DNA of 64,000 nucleotides from Paenibacillus radicis (ex Xue et al. 2023). Its GTDB lineage: Bacteria > Bacillota > Bacilli > Paenibacillales > NBRC-103111. The translations under genes and the position numbers were made by a program. Below are positions 50,819 to 59,906 of the stretch, one piece after another (position 1 is the stretch's first letter; every line of letters starts with the position of its first letter). Location: positions 248,001 through 312,000 of the forward strand of contig NZ_JANQBD010000001.1 of NCBI RefSeq assembly GCF_024722015.1, read 5' to 3'. The notes below the pieces were generated by a model. That model made no database searches. It saw only the letters and a program-made list of their open reading frames with translations, and was not told the DNA's origin.

Positions 50819-52045
50819 TCATTGCTGCATCTTGGCCCACGCCTTAACTTCAGCTGCATTCATTTGTGCAGGCTCCCTAATCCAGCGGTTGAAGACAAGT
50901 GCCGCAGCGCCAATGCTTCCGTTATTTTGATCGTAATGAGTTATGAAGACCGGGGTGCGATCATTCGGAATACTGATCGTTTCCACCATTTCTTCCCGCA
51001 TAGCGCGCTCGAACCATGGTCCCGCTTTCGTTAGTTCCCCTCCGATAATGACACACTCCGGATTGAGTAAATTGATAGCATTTCCAAGTGCAAAGCCCAA
51101 ATGGCGGCCTGACTCATCCATCAGCTGTCGTACTTCCTCACTCTCCATATGAAGCACCAGCTCATCCATTGTTGAATATCGATGTCCTAGCTGCGACAGA
51201 ATAACCGGAATCGATATATGCGCTTCCAGGCAGCCCTTCTTGCCGCAGCGGCACAGCTTGCCGCCTCGTACGACCTTCGTGTGCCCGAACTTGGCCGCCT
51301 GCCAGTCGCTGCCGGTATACAGCTTGCCGTCAACCAGAATAGCTCCGCCCACTGCTTGATCCAGATAGACACATAACACATGCTTCAATTCTCTCCGATT
51401 GTGGAACCATACCTCCCCCGCGGCAAAAGCCCGTACCAGGTTATCGACACAAATGGGAAACGGAAATTCTGAGCGGAATATTTCTTCCATTGGATAGTCG
51501 AACAGCTTTAAATAACGGGAAAACTTCACTATCCCCCCGCTCCCATCGATAATGCCCTGAAGTCCGATGCCTATGCCCAGAAAGTGGCCTTCTCCTGGCA
51601 GCTCCCCAAGCAATCGATGGATCATGCCTCGGATACTGGAAACTACATACGCTCCACAATCATCCCTATCCATGAGCGAGGAATCCAAAGACACTTGAGC
51701 TTCGTAAAGGACAAGCGCATCATGATTTAATATCAGCCCGCGGATATGGCTGCGGGTAACTTGAATGCCTGCCGACAGCAGCGTCTCTCCCCGCAGCCGC
51801 AGCAGGATGGGCCTGCGTCCGGCGCTATCGGCCTCACGGGTCGAAGCTTCCATGACCAGATCTTGAGTCAGCAGCTCCTGAATAATGTTGGTCACCGTTT
51901 GCTTCGTTAAGCCCGTCCTTTCAGCCAATTCAACTCTTGAAAGGAGAGGCTCCTGATGCAGCAGCGTCAGAACCTGAACCCGGTTCTCCTGCTTCATCCG
52001 TTGATGGCTGTTGCTGTTGCTGTCTGATTTGATACGCACTGTCAC
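50819..52045 (-). CDS. ROK-family transcriptional regulator
   Basis: A 408-residue regulator of the XylR/NagC type. The N-terminal helix-turn-helix has LLSRVELAERTGLTKQTVTNIIQELL. The C-terminal ROK domain (about 85-400) has the structural zinc site LCRCGKKGCLEA and the effector-binding pattern GIGIGLQGIID. It starts at GTG behind GGAGG. It follows the ugp-like genes in the same direction, 37 bp after ugpQ, so it may control their uptake operon, though ROK proteins usually sense sugars. Confidence 0.92.
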   Translation of the reverse strand: MTVRIKSDSNSNSHQRMKQENRVQVLTLLHQEPLLSRVELAERTGLTKQTVTNIIQELLTQDLVMEASTREADSAGRRPILLRLRGETLLSAGIQVTRSHIRGLILNHDALVLYEAQVSLDSSLMDRDDCGAYVVSSIRGMIHRLLGELPGEGHFLGIGIGLQGIIDGSGGIVKFSRYLKLFDYPMEEIFRSEFPFPICVDNLVRAFAAGEVWFHNRRELKHVLCVYLDQAVGGAILVDGKLYTGSDWQAAKFGHTKVVRGGKLCRCGKKGCLEAHISIPVILSQLGHRYSTMDELVLHMESEEVRQLMDESGRHLGFALGNAINLLNPECVIIGGELTKAGPWFERAMREEMVETISIPNDRTPVFITHYDQNNGSIGAAALVFNRWIREPAQMNAAEVKAWAKMQQ

Positions 52046-52082
52046 TGTCCAACCTCCGGTTACACCAGCAATTTGCCGATTA

Positions 52083-52802
52083 TTATACCATATCCCTCAG
52101 AGCATCGGACAGCTTATCCGGAAAATTGACCGTCATTCCGTCAACGCCGCAACTTAGGCAGTGCTTCATAAGAGCTTCGCTGCTTACTTTCCAGGCCCGA
52201 ACCTCAAACCCGTGCTGTTTAATGGCTCGGACATTCTCTTCTGTTACCGTCTCAGCTCGGGGACAAAGCTGCTGTGCCTCCAGCTCCCTCAGGCGCTCAA
52301 GCTTCTCCTCATCCCATTGCTGTACCAAGTATCCTATTCGGACTGCTCCATTATACTTCCGAACCGCATGCAAAATATTATATTGAAAGGATGTAATCGT
52401 CACTTTCCCTAATAGCCCTTGTTCGTCCAGAGAATGAATAACCATTTTCTCCAATCCCGGCTCTTTAAGCTCCAAAACAAGCTGGACTGGTTTACGCCCA
52501 AAAATATGAAGGAACGTATCCAGGCTGACGAGCCGTTCCCCCACATATGCAGGTGAAAACCATGCTCCCGCATCAAGCTCCTGCAATTCCTTCCACGTAA
52601 GCCTCACAGGACTGCCCGTACCGTCAGTCGTGCGATCTAGCTGGTCGTCATGATGCAAAAAAATAACCCCATCCTTGGACATTCGCAGATCGGTTTCCAA
52701 GCCATGAGCCCCCATCTCCAATCCTTTGTAAAAAGCAGCTAATGTATTTTCAGGAGCATATTCCGATGCTCCTCGATGTGCCAGGTTCATAATTATACCC
52801 AC
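52083..52802 (-). CDS. ugpQ: Glycerophosphodiester phosphodiesterase
   Basis: Hydrolyses glycerophosphodiesters to sn-glycerol 3-phosphate and an alcohol. The 239-residue cytosolic protein has AHRGASEYAPENTLAAF (catalytic His-Arg), GLETDLRMSKDGVIFLHHDD (Glu/Asp metal ligands and second His), and VLELKEPG. The GTG start is chosen because it sits 8 bp behind AAAGGAG; the TTG one codon before is alternative. It is 81 bp downstream of the binding protein gene. Its product would feed glpD at 5.9 kb. Confidence 0.93.
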   Translation of the reverse strand: MGIIMNLAHRGASEYAPENTLAAFYKGLEMGAHGLETDLRMSKDGVIFLHHDDQLDRTTDGTGSPVRLTWKELQELDAGAWFSPAYVGERLVSLDTFLHIFGRKPVQLVLELKEPGLEKMVIHSLDEQGLLGKVTITSFQYNILHAVRKYNGAVRIGYLVQQWDEEKLERLRELEAQQLCPRAETVTEENVRAIKQHGFEVRAWKVSSEALMKHCLSCGVDGMTVNFPDKLSDALRDMV

Positions 52803-52883
52803 CAAAAATTCTCCTTTTGACCACAACGGCATCGGCGTGAATTGCTCCGCCAATGCCGCTCTGAGCTGTTTGTTTTGTGATTG

Positions 52884-54185
52884 CTACTTATACGTTTTCA
52901 TGTATTCGACGATCTCCGTCTGCAGCTTATCCATGACCTTTTGCGGATCCGCCTTTGGATCGTTATGGACAGTTTCTATCGCTTTGATCACCCCGGACCA
53001 AATTAATGCATCCGCCGGATGAATCCCTTCTCCTCTAAGATATTGCGTTTGATCTATCGCCACTTTGAAATTGGGATCCTTGGTTAAATGCTGCTTGAAA
53101 TCAGGCAGTTCAAACGCTGCTTTCTTGACTGGGATATAGCCGGTTTCCATCGAATTTTTCGCTGTAATCTCAGCACTCGTTAAGAAGGAAACTAATTTCC
53201 ATGCCGCTTCTTCATGAGCCTTGTCTGATTTGAAAATACCTAAGCCGTTGCCGCCAATCGGTACCCAACGCTCTTTAACTTTAGGTAAAAAAGCAACACC
53301 GATCTCGAATTTATCGCCTATTTGCTTTTTCAATGCAGCTAAGCTCGCTCCAGACCTCATCAGCATGGCAAGCTTGCCTGCAGCGAAATCTTCGCCTGAC
53401 GTTTTGATTTGATTTTGAGGCATAATATGTGAGACATGGACCGCGTCTTGAATCGACTTCAGAGTTTCGACCGCTTCCTTGCCGTTCACATTAGGTGTTC
53501 CATCCGGTTTGATCATCTGACCGCCACGGTTCCAAACCATAGGCTGGAAATACCAAGGACTGTCGCTGTTCAAGTTTAGGCCCCACACACCGTTGCCGCT
53601 CACCTTTTTGCCGGTCTCAATCAGCTCGTCCCAAGTATCCGGCACCTTCAAGCCCTGCTTATCCAGCATCGTTTTATTATAATACATAACCGGAGTACTG
53701 CTTTGGAATGGAATGACCCACTTTTTATCCTTATACGTATAACGCTGCCAAAATCCAGGCAAAATGTCTGCGATCTCTTCCTTGGTCATGAAGCTTTCGA
53801 TCGGCAGCAGCTTGCCGCTGTCTGCAATTTGTGGAATGGCGTGGCGCTGACCAAGCTGTACGAGATGCGGCAAGCTGTTCGAAACTATACCTGCCTGAAC
53901 CTTCTTCGCCATTTCATCATAATCGCCCATAAATTCCGCTTCTACCTTAATATTAGCATTAGCTGCGTGAAAAGCATCCAGGTAGCTTTTCAAAGCATCC
54001 TTTTCGGTAGTCCACAGCTTCAACGTAACCGGTCCGGCGGACGGGGCTTTCGCCTCTCCCTTTTGTGCCGCCCCTGCGGTTTCCTGACTTCCTGCTCCTG
54101 AACCTGATCCTGCAGTGCCTCCCCCTCCACATCCGGATACAACCGCCAATGATGCCGCTACTAGAACTGCCAATGTTTTTTTCAT
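52884..54185 (-). CDS. ABC transporter lipoprotein, UgpB-like
   Basis: A 433-residue extracytoplasmic solute-binding lipoprotein. The signal peptide ends in VVSGC with the lipidated cysteine near 19. A Gly/Ser-rich linker follows, then the family 1 binding domain (VTLKLWTTEKDALKSYLDAF; PFQSSTPVMYYNKTMLDKQGLKVPDTWDEL). With the GDPD enzyme next to it, sn-glycerol 3-phosphate or glycerophosphodiesters are the likely substrate, as for UgpB (inference from context). Confidence 0.88.
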   Translation of the reverse strand: MKKTLAVLVAASLAVVSGCGGGGTAGSGSGAGSQETAGAAQKGEAKAPSAGPVTLKLWTTEKDALKSYLDAFHAANANIKVEAEFMGDYDEMAKKVQAGIVSNSLPHLVQLGQRHAIPQIADSGKLLPIESFMTKEEIADILPGFWQRYTYKDKKWVIPFQSSTPVMYYNKTMLDKQGLKVPDTWDELIETGKKVSGNGVWGLNLNSDSPWYFQPMVWNRGGQMIKPDGTPNVNGKEAVETLKSIQDAVHVSHIMPQNQIKTSGEDFAAGKLAMLMRSGASLAALKKQIGDKFEIGVAFLPKVKERWVPIGGNGLGIFKSDKAHEEAAWKLVSFLTSAEITAKNSMETGYIPVKKAAFELPDFKQHLTKDPNFKVAIDQTQYLRGEGIHPADALIWSGVIKAIETVHNDPKADPQKVMDKLQTEIVEYMKTYK

Positions 54186-54224
54186 GTTTTTTCCATCCTC
54201 CTAGAAATTTGTATGTCAGCCGGA

Positions 54225-55124
54225 CTACTTAAGCCCGCTGGTGACCATGCCGCGAACAAAATATTTTTGAAGAAACAAGAACAACACGAGAATCGGTAAA
54301 ATAATAAACGTAGACGCTGCCAGCAGCTGAGGCCATTGCGTTCCGAGCTCTTTATCAATCATGTAGCGCAAACCAATTTGAACCGTACGCATACTGGTGC
54401 TGTTGGTTACGAGAAGCGGCCACAAATAGTTGTTCCATGCATGAATAAAAGCAAATAGGCTTAACGTGGCCGAAATCGTTTGAGACAAAGGCGCCACAAT
54501 GCGCAAAAGAATGGAGAAATGAGAACAGCCGTCGATTTTGGCCGCATCCAGCAAATCTCTGGGAATGGTCAAGAAGAACTGCCGCATCAGGAAAATCCCG
54601 AACACACTCGTCAAGCCGGGTAATATCATAGCCAGATGCGTGTCGATCAAGCCGAATGATTTTACAACCAAGTAAGAAGGAATCATCGTTGATTCAAAGG
54701 GAATCATCGTTGTCGCTATAAATGCCAGAAACAACGCATTTTTGCCTTTAAACTGCACGCAGGCAAATGCATAGGCCGCCATACTGCAGGTGATAAGCTG
54801 CCCGATCACCGTACTGACGGAGACGATCAAGCTGTTCATAAAGAAACGATCAAACGGAGCTCTGTGCCATGCCTGCACATAATTGTCCCAGCGAAATGAG
54901 CTGGGTAGTGCCAGAATGTCCCCGGAGAAAATTTCATCAGGCATTTTAAGCGAGCCAAGAATCATCCAGAGAAACGGAAACCCCATCACCAGAGAAGCGC
55001 CAATCAGCAATGTATGCTTCAGCAGGACAACGGCATGCTTGGGCAGCTTTGTTGACATTTTTACATCGGTTTTCCACTTATGGCGAGCAGACATGTTTCC
55101 AAGTTCTTCAGTTGATACACTCAC
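54225..55124 (-). CDS. ABC transporter permease, UgpE-like
   Basis: A 299-residue membrane permease with six helices. The EAA loop reads DLLDAAKIDGCSHFSILLRIVAPLS, which contacts the ATPase. The N-terminal 30 residues are hydrophilic. It is of the MalG/UgpE type. GTG behind AAAGGAGG opens it, 18 bp after the UgpA-like gene. No ATPase gene is encoded in this operon, so a shared MsmX/UgpC-type ATPase is presumably used. Confidence 0.9.
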   Translation of the reverse strand: MSVSTEELGNMSARHKWKTDVKMSTKLPKHAVVLLKHTLLIGASLVMGFPFLWMILGSLKMPDEIFSGDILALPSSFRWDNYVQAWHRAPFDRFFMNSLIVSVSTVIGQLITCSMAAYAFACVQFKGKNALFLAFIATTMIPFESTMIPSYLVVKSFGLIDTHLAMILPGLTSVFGIFLMRQFFLTIPRDLLDAAKIDGCSHFSILLRIVAPLSQTISATLSLFAFIHAWNNYLWPLLVTNSTSMRTVQIGLRYMIDKELGTQWPQLLAASTFIILPILVLFLFLQKYFVRGMVTSGLK

Positions 55125-55142
55125 GAGCCGCAGCCTCCTTTG

Positions 55143-56027
55143 TTATTGATAATGCACCTTGCTCCCGACAAACCTCATCTGGATCCAGGTAAGCAGTAAT
55201 ATGATGCCAAGCAGGACCATCGCAATCGCCGAGGCATAGCCCATCTGGAACCGCTCAAACGCATAATTCCAAAGATGCATAACAATAAGCTCCGTGCTCC
55301 CTGCAGGCCCGCCCTTGGTCATAACATCAATCTGGGTGAAGGTTTGCAGCTGCTCGATGGTCAAATAAATAAGCAGGAAAAATATCGTGGGAGTCAACAG
55401 CGGAAGTTTGATACAGAGCAGGATCCTCATAAGTCCGGCACCGTCAACCTTGGCCGCCTCCTCCACATCGTTTGGAATACCTTGCAGCCCAGCCAAATAA
55501 ATAATGACGCAAAATCCGATATGCTTCCAGATAGCCATGATAGCCAGTGAAATCAGCGCCGTGCTAGAATCATTCAGCCAACGCAGCGGTTCAAAACCCA
55601 GCCATTTCATCATTGAATTGGCCAAGCCGTAATCGGGATGGTAGATGAACATCCATACAACGGAGATGGCAACTGTCGATGTGACGATCGGTGCGAAAAA
55701 GAGCGAACGGTAAACCGTCAGCAACCAACGCAGCCCTTTGTCCAGCAATAGAGCAAAGGCAAGAGCAAGAATCATGGAAGCAGGCACGGTCATGACGGCA
55801 TAGAGTAGAGTCCGAAAAAGGGTATTGTAGAAGCTGTCGTTCTGAAATAGATTTACGTAATTGTCCAAACCGATAAAAGTCGGCGTCGGACGCATCATGT
55901 CCCAAGAAAGCAGACTTAATCCGGCACTATAAAAGATAGGAATGACAACAAAAACAAATAAAATTAGCAGGGCGGGAAGCAGCAATACATAACCAGCGGC
56001 ATGCTCCCGAAGCTTGGCAGCAGTCAT
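55143..56027 (-). CDS. ABC transporter permease, UgpA-like
   Basis: A 294-residue membrane permease of the MalF/UgpA type, six helices. The EAA loop reads DVEEAAKVDGAGLMRILLCIKLPLL. It is the first gene of a permease-permease-binding protein-GDPD operon, with ATG behind GAGGTGA. Repeat A2 lies upstream. Confidence 0.9.
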   Translation of the reverse strand: MTAAKLREHAAGYVLLLPALLILFVFVVIPIFYSAGLSLLSWDMMRPTPTFIGLDNYVNLFQNDSFYNTLFRTLLYAVMTVPASMILALAFALLLDKGLRWLLTVYRSLFFAPIVTSTVAISVVWMFIYHPDYGLANSMMKWLGFEPLRWLNDSSTALISLAIMAIWKHIGFCVIIYLAGLQGIPNDVEEAAKVDGAGLMRILLCIKLPLLTPTIFFLLIYLTIEQLQTFTQIDVMTKGGPAGSTELIVMHLWNYAFERFQMGYASAIAMVLLGIILLLTWIQMRFVGSKVHYQ

Positions 56028-56194
56028 ACATTCACCTCGAATTATTTAGTAAAATGATTGGACTAATATAAAATCATCTTATCACCGCTTTGTTATCGCT
56101 CTGTAAAATGGATGTGAAGATTTTATATACGGTCAAAGTCACGGGTAAAAGGGAGCTGGCGGTTCATTCGCGGCGACAGACTGAATCAACGAAA
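56028..56194. other. Upstream region of the ugp-like operon
   Basis: No gene. The minus strand has AT-rich stretches suitable for a promoter just before ugpA but no clear -35/-10 pair. It continues into repeat A2. Confidence 0.35.
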
Positions 56195-56428
56195 GTGAAG
56201 GGCAATGCGGAAGTAATAGTTCCTTTATCAGCTGGAAAGCCCAAAAAACAGAGTGATAACGGAAGCGCCAGTTCCGTTATCACTCTGTTTTTATGCACAA
56301 ATGTCCAATTCGACCAACATAACGGAATTCCCACTTCCGCTATATTCTTAGATTAGAGCCGGCTGATGGAATAACGGAACTTTTAGTTCCGTACAAAATC
56401 CTCCAAGCTCGTCGCAGCGCAGCGCCAC
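56195..56428 (+). repeat. Dispersed structured repeat family A, copy 2
   Basis: About 235 bp aligning with 26964-27212 almost without gaps. Hairpin I is a perfect 17-bp stem (56248-56264 with 56272-56288) with T runs on both sides, so it can act as a bidirectional terminator between the COG0523 and ugp operons. Hairpin III pairs ACGGAAC with GTTCCGT (56374-56392). Confidence 0.88.
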
Positions 56429-56480
56429 CGTTAAAAATCCCCCTTGATCATGGGGTATGTTATTTCTTGACGTCTCTACA

Positions 56481-57695
56481 TTAATGAACAACTTCTTCCT
56501 GCTGTCTAGTCTCCACGGCAGGGAAATCATCAGGAAAGCTGCTCCAATTCATCTTCATCTCCAGCTCAGTCAGCAAGCATTCATCCAGAGAAGAAACAAT
56601 CTTGGCACGATCCATATCTATGCCAATAAACACAATTTTATTTAATCGATCACCGTGCTCCGGATCCCAATGCTCGAATACTTCACTTTCATCCTGAAGT
56701 ATTTCTTGCCTTTCCTGTTCAGGAAGCGCGGCCACCCAATAACCAGATGGACCAAAGCGGATCGAAGGTCCGGCCTGGCTTAAGCTCTGCCCCATATCAT
56801 TGCGTGTCGCGAGCCATACTGTGCCCTTCGAACGGACAATTTCCTCCGGCCAATTAACCATCCATTCCATAAGTCTGCCGGAATGAAAGGGTTTTGTCCG
56901 CTCATAGACGAACGAAGCAATTCCGTACTCCTCCGTTTCCGGAATATGGACCGGCTTCTCCATTTCTCTAATCCAGCCTGCAGACGCGCTAGCTTCTTCA
57001 AAATCAAACAAGCCCGTATGCAGGATTTCCGCCGGATCTACTTTACCATGTGAAGCGCGAATCAATTTGGCCCGAGGCTGAAGGGTACGAAGAACACCTT
57101 CCAATTCATTCAATTCATCCTCGCTGATCCTATCGCATTTGTTAAGAATTTGCACATCGCAAAACTCAATCTGATCTATTAACAAATCCACGACTTCGCG
57201 TGTATCGTCTTCATTCGCAGCTTGTTTACGCTCCAGCAAAGTTTCTCCCGAGGAGAAATCGCTCCAGAACCGATAAGCATCAACAACAGTTATCATGCTA
57301 TCCAGACGGCAAAACTGTGACAAATCAATACCGTGCTCATCATCCATATAGGTAAAGGTTTGCGCAACAGGAACAGGTTCACTGACACCGGTTGATTCTA
57401 TGAGTATATAATCAAACCGATTTTGTTTAGCCAGTTTCTCTACTTCACGCAGCAGATCTTCCCTCAACGTACAGCAGATGCATCCATTGGACATCTCGAC
57501 CAATGCTTCCTCCGTACGTGAAAGCCCGCCACCATCTTTGATTAACTCCGCATCCACATTAACCTCACTCAAATCGTTAACGATGACCGCCACTCTTAAT
57601 CCATTGCGATTGCTTAAAATGTGATTCAATACGGTTGTTTTCCCCGCTCCTAAATATCCGCTTAATACAGCAACCGGAATTTTTTGTTGGTCCAT
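56481..57695 (-). CDS. COG0523 GTP-binding metallochaperone (ZagA/YciC-like)
   Basis: A 404-residue G3E-family GTPase. Walker A SGYLGAGKTT, the metal-binding CxCC in SNGCICCTLRED (C72, C74, C75), ESTGVSEPVPVAQTF, NKCDRISEDEL, and the CobW C-terminal domain (about 255-395). Members deliver zinc or other metals to target enzymes; the Bacillus ZagA proteins are Zur-repressed. Two Zur-like palindromes lie upstream (57716-57726, 57793-57803), fitting this role. The C-terminus ends in an acidic tail. Confidence 0.92.
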   Translation of the reverse strand: MDQQKIPVAVLSGYLGAGKTTVLNHILSNRNGLRVAVIVNDLSEVNVDAELIKDGGGLSRTEEALVEMSNGCICCTLREDLLREVEKLAKQNRFDYILIESTGVSEPVPVAQTFTYMDDEHGIDLSQFCRLDSMITVVDAYRFWSDFSSGETLLERKQAANEDDTREVVDLLIDQIEFCDVQILNKCDRISEDELNELEGVLRTLQPRAKLIRASHGKVDPAEILHTGLFDFEEASASAGWIREMEKPVHIPETEEYGIASFVYERTKPFHSGRLMEWMVNWPEEIVRSKGTVWLATRNDMGQSLSQAGPSIRFGPSGYWVAALPEQERQEILQDESEVFEHWDPEHGDRLNKIVFIGIDMDRAKIVSSLDECLLTELEMKMNWSSFPDDFPAVETRQQEEVVH

Positions 57696-57715
57696 TGCAC
57701 AGCACTCCTTTATAT

Positions 57716-57733
57716 GTAATAATTACTATTATA
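57716..57733 (-). promoter_or_regulatory. Zur-like operator and -10 box of the COG0523 gene
   Basis: GTAATAATTAC (57716-57726) is the Zur box core, with all eleven bases as in GTAATNATTAC. A TATAAT lies on the minus strand at 57728-57733, so a bound repressor would cover the start of transcription. Confidence 0.6.
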
Positions 57734-57792
57734 CCGCATTAATAAAACCGAACTCTTCAGCTCAGCTCCCTTGCTCAGTCCAAATATTAAAT

Positions 57793-57803
57793 GTAATATT
57801 TAC
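57793..57803. promoter_or_regulatory. Second Zur-like palindrome
   Basis: GTAATATTTAC with flanks AAT-GTAATATTTAC-TATTA, 77 bp from the first site; the flanks of the two sites resemble each other (ATGTAATA and TACTATTA). Confidence 0.4.
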
Positions 57804-57922
57804 TATTAGTAGTTTACAATCTTTTCCCCTTCCTGTCAAATTCATCACAGCAAGCAGCCAGTGAACGGGTCACTGGCTGCTGCTATTAGTTAATCAAGTT
57901 GTTTAGATTAGGCCACTAGATA

Positions 57923-58282
57923 TTACTTACTACTCAACTTATACAATATATATTGGTTCAGGGATATCCCTTCTCGCTCTGCTTCGTTCGCCAGTTTCCA
58001 GTGTAAAGTTTTTGGCATTCTTAACATAATATTTCCACTTGGCATTTCTTTAGGCTCTGGTATTAAATCACCAAACTCTAATTTAATTTCAATATGTGCC
58101 TTTTTTACTTCCTCTAAATCTTTAATTAACTCTTCAACAGTATCAGCTGTACTGTGGCATCCATCTAATTCTACTATCTTCCCATAGTAGTATGATCCAC
58201 TCTCATCGACAATGTGATTTACAAGTAAAGTGTAATTTAAGTTTAAGTAGTATTCCAAGTTTTTTTCCATTACCTGAGTCAC
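57923..58282 (-). CDS. hicB: HicB-like antitoxin
   Basis: A 119-residue antitoxin. An N-terminal HicB fold (YYGKIVELDGCHSTADTVEELIKDL) is followed by a C-terminal ribbon-helix-helix-like segment (LHWKLANEAEREGISLNQYILYKL) for operator binding. The start is GTG behind AGGAGG. It lies 51 bp downstream of hicA; the toxin-first order is usual for HicAB. Confidence 0.9.
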   Translation of the reverse strand: MTQVMEKNLEYYLNLNYTLLVNHIVDESGSYYYGKIVELDGCHSTADTVEELIKDLEEVKKAHIEIKLEFGDLIPEPKEMPSGNIMLRMPKTLHWKLANEAEREGISLNQYILYKLSSK

Positions 58283-58333
58283 CTTTTTCCTCCTTATTCT
58301 GTGCTATATAATCTTAGTCAGAAATAGGGGAAG

Positions 58334-58561
58334 TTATTCCCCTATCCTGACCAGAATGTCTTTGACGTAGGGAATCTTGATTGTGGGGGTATCCTTCTTG
58401 ATTGTGATCAAATCTCCCTTATCATTCCTAAAATGCATATGAGAGCCATTCGAGCGAACCAGTAAGTACCCATAATAATTCAAGACTTTAGCAGCGTCTT
58501 CATATGAAATGCTATGTGGCTGGTTCTTCATTTTAACAATAATCTTCTCTACCTTTGCCAC
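58334..58561 (-). CDS. hicA: HicA-like toxin (mRNA interferase)
   Basis: A 75-residue RNase with a double-stranded RNA-binding-like fold. LVRSNGSHMHFRND contains the catalytic histidine (H41) preceded by Gly-Ser, and DAAKVLNYYGY and KIPYVKDILVRIG flank it as in HicA. The GTG start behind AGGAGG gives the usual length; the frame open 87 bp upstream is not needed. It cleaves mRNA unless bound by HicB. Confidence 0.9.
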   Translation of the reverse strand: MAKVEKIIVKMKNQPHSISYEDAAKVLNYYGYLLVRSNGSHMHFRNDKGDLITIKKDTPTIKIPYVKDILVRIGE

Positions 58562-58675
58562 AACTCGCCCCCTCCTCTTATTCACTACGATACTATATAC
58601 AGTATCATTTATACAACTTATTTTTAGCTTATATTCCCCCAATTCCACTTGAATTCTAACACCGTGAAACAGGAA

Positions 58676-59881
58676 TTATGTCCCATCAAGCGGAATCTCA
58701 GGAAGCGATTCAAACTCGGGAACGTCAACCATATAAAGATTGCCGTATCCCGACATGTCGCTTGTGAAAAGAACGTGTTTACGATCAGGACTTAATCTGG
58801 GGTGAACATGCAAGGTTTGTGTATGAAAGCTGCCACGATGCTTGCACAATACACGAGGACCTTCAAAGCCTGAGCCGTCATTACGCCACAGCTGCAGCGT
58901 ATCCTGAAGCTGCTGGCCATGATAAGCTCCCGACTGCTGACCGTCACCCACCACAAGCTTTAAATCATTGGAGTGCACATGCATATTCTGAAATGGAAAG
59001 CTATATTCTTCAAGGTCGCTATTATTATAGTGGACAGCTCCAATGATTTTACCGGTATGATCGGATAACGAATTCGTAAACCCATGGTAACCAATATGAA
59101 TACCGTCTGCCATCCAATATTCATGGCCCACATATTCATTATTCAGCGTGTCTCTAACCTTCCAATGGCTGCCGGTTTCCATATCCAATACCCATATCCG
59201 GTGATCGATCTGCTCCCAAGGACCTTCATGGCAAAATGTAAGCAAATGCGGCTGTGTCGGTGAAGTATTGACATGACCGAGCCAAAGCTGATCCTCATGA
59301 AGTTGCTTTACAGTACCATCCGTTGTCGAAACGGCCATGATCATGCAATGCGGCTTGGCGCTAAAATATTGCTCAAAACCCGTGTAGCCGTTGGACATAT
59401 CCATGTGAAGACGGCTAGAGTAATCCTCATTCAGACCGAAGCACACCCATTGCCCGTCTGCTGTACAGCTCATACTGCCAAAATTATAGCCGCTCGGAAC
59501 CGTATATAAAATACGCTCCTTTAATGTCTGCAGGTCAATAGCGACAATAGCGCGATCATAATAAAAGTACGCTTCATACCCCTTGGGGTGAAGAAAAGTC
59601 CCTTGAATCCTTGATCCACGCCCTCGCTCCAGATCGGTTAACTGCGTCATAACCCCATCCTGCAAATCCATACTATAGAGATTGGTAACATTCCCCCGGT
59701 CTGAGCCGAATAGCAGCTTGCCGTTATCTTCCCCATAAAACCCGTTATTCGTAAAATAAATATGAAAGCTGTGCGAGCAATAATCCGTCAATTGAGTTAC
59801 TGTCACCCCGGTAATCCGGTCTTGAAAACTGCGCCGCTCCGAGGCCCACATAGTTCCTTTACCGCTGCTGGTCACTGCCAT
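58676..59881 (-). CDS. Oligogalacturonate lyase (PL22-type)
   Basis: Intracellular beta-elimination of unsaturated oligogalacturonides to 4-deoxy-L-threo-5-hexosulose uronate. The 401-residue beta-propeller has CSHSFHIYFTNNGF, SPTQPHLLTFCHEGPW, HRIWVLDM, YHGFTNSL and HPRLSPDRKHVLFTSD, which match the family's conserved histidines and metal site. There is no signal peptide. It is the last gene of the operon with an oligosaccharide importer, 25 bp after the binding protein gene; the ATG lies behind AAGGAAGGAG. Confidence 0.9.
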   Translation of the reverse strand: MAVTSSGKGTMWASERRSFQDRITGVTVTQLTDYCSHSFHIYFTNNGFYGEDNGKLLFGSDRGNVTNLYSMDLQDGVMTQLTDLERGRGSRIQGTFLHPKGYEAYFYYDRAIVAIDLQTLKERILYTVPSGYNFGSMSCTADGQWVCFGLNEDYSSRLHMDMSNGYTGFEQYFSAKPHCMIMAVSTTDGTVKQLHEDQLWLGHVNTSPTQPHLLTFCHEGPWEQIDHRIWVLDMETGSHWKVRDTLNNEYVGHEYWMADGIHIGYHGFTNSLSDHTGKIIGAVHYNNSDLEEYSFPFQNMHVHSNDLKLVVGDGQQSGAYHGQQLQDTLQLWRNDGSGFEGPRVLCKHRGSFHTQTLHVHPRLSPDRKHVLFTSDMSGYGNLYMVDVPEFESLPEIPLDGT

Positions 59882-59906
59882 CTTTGCACCTTCTCCTTCC
59901 TTACTT

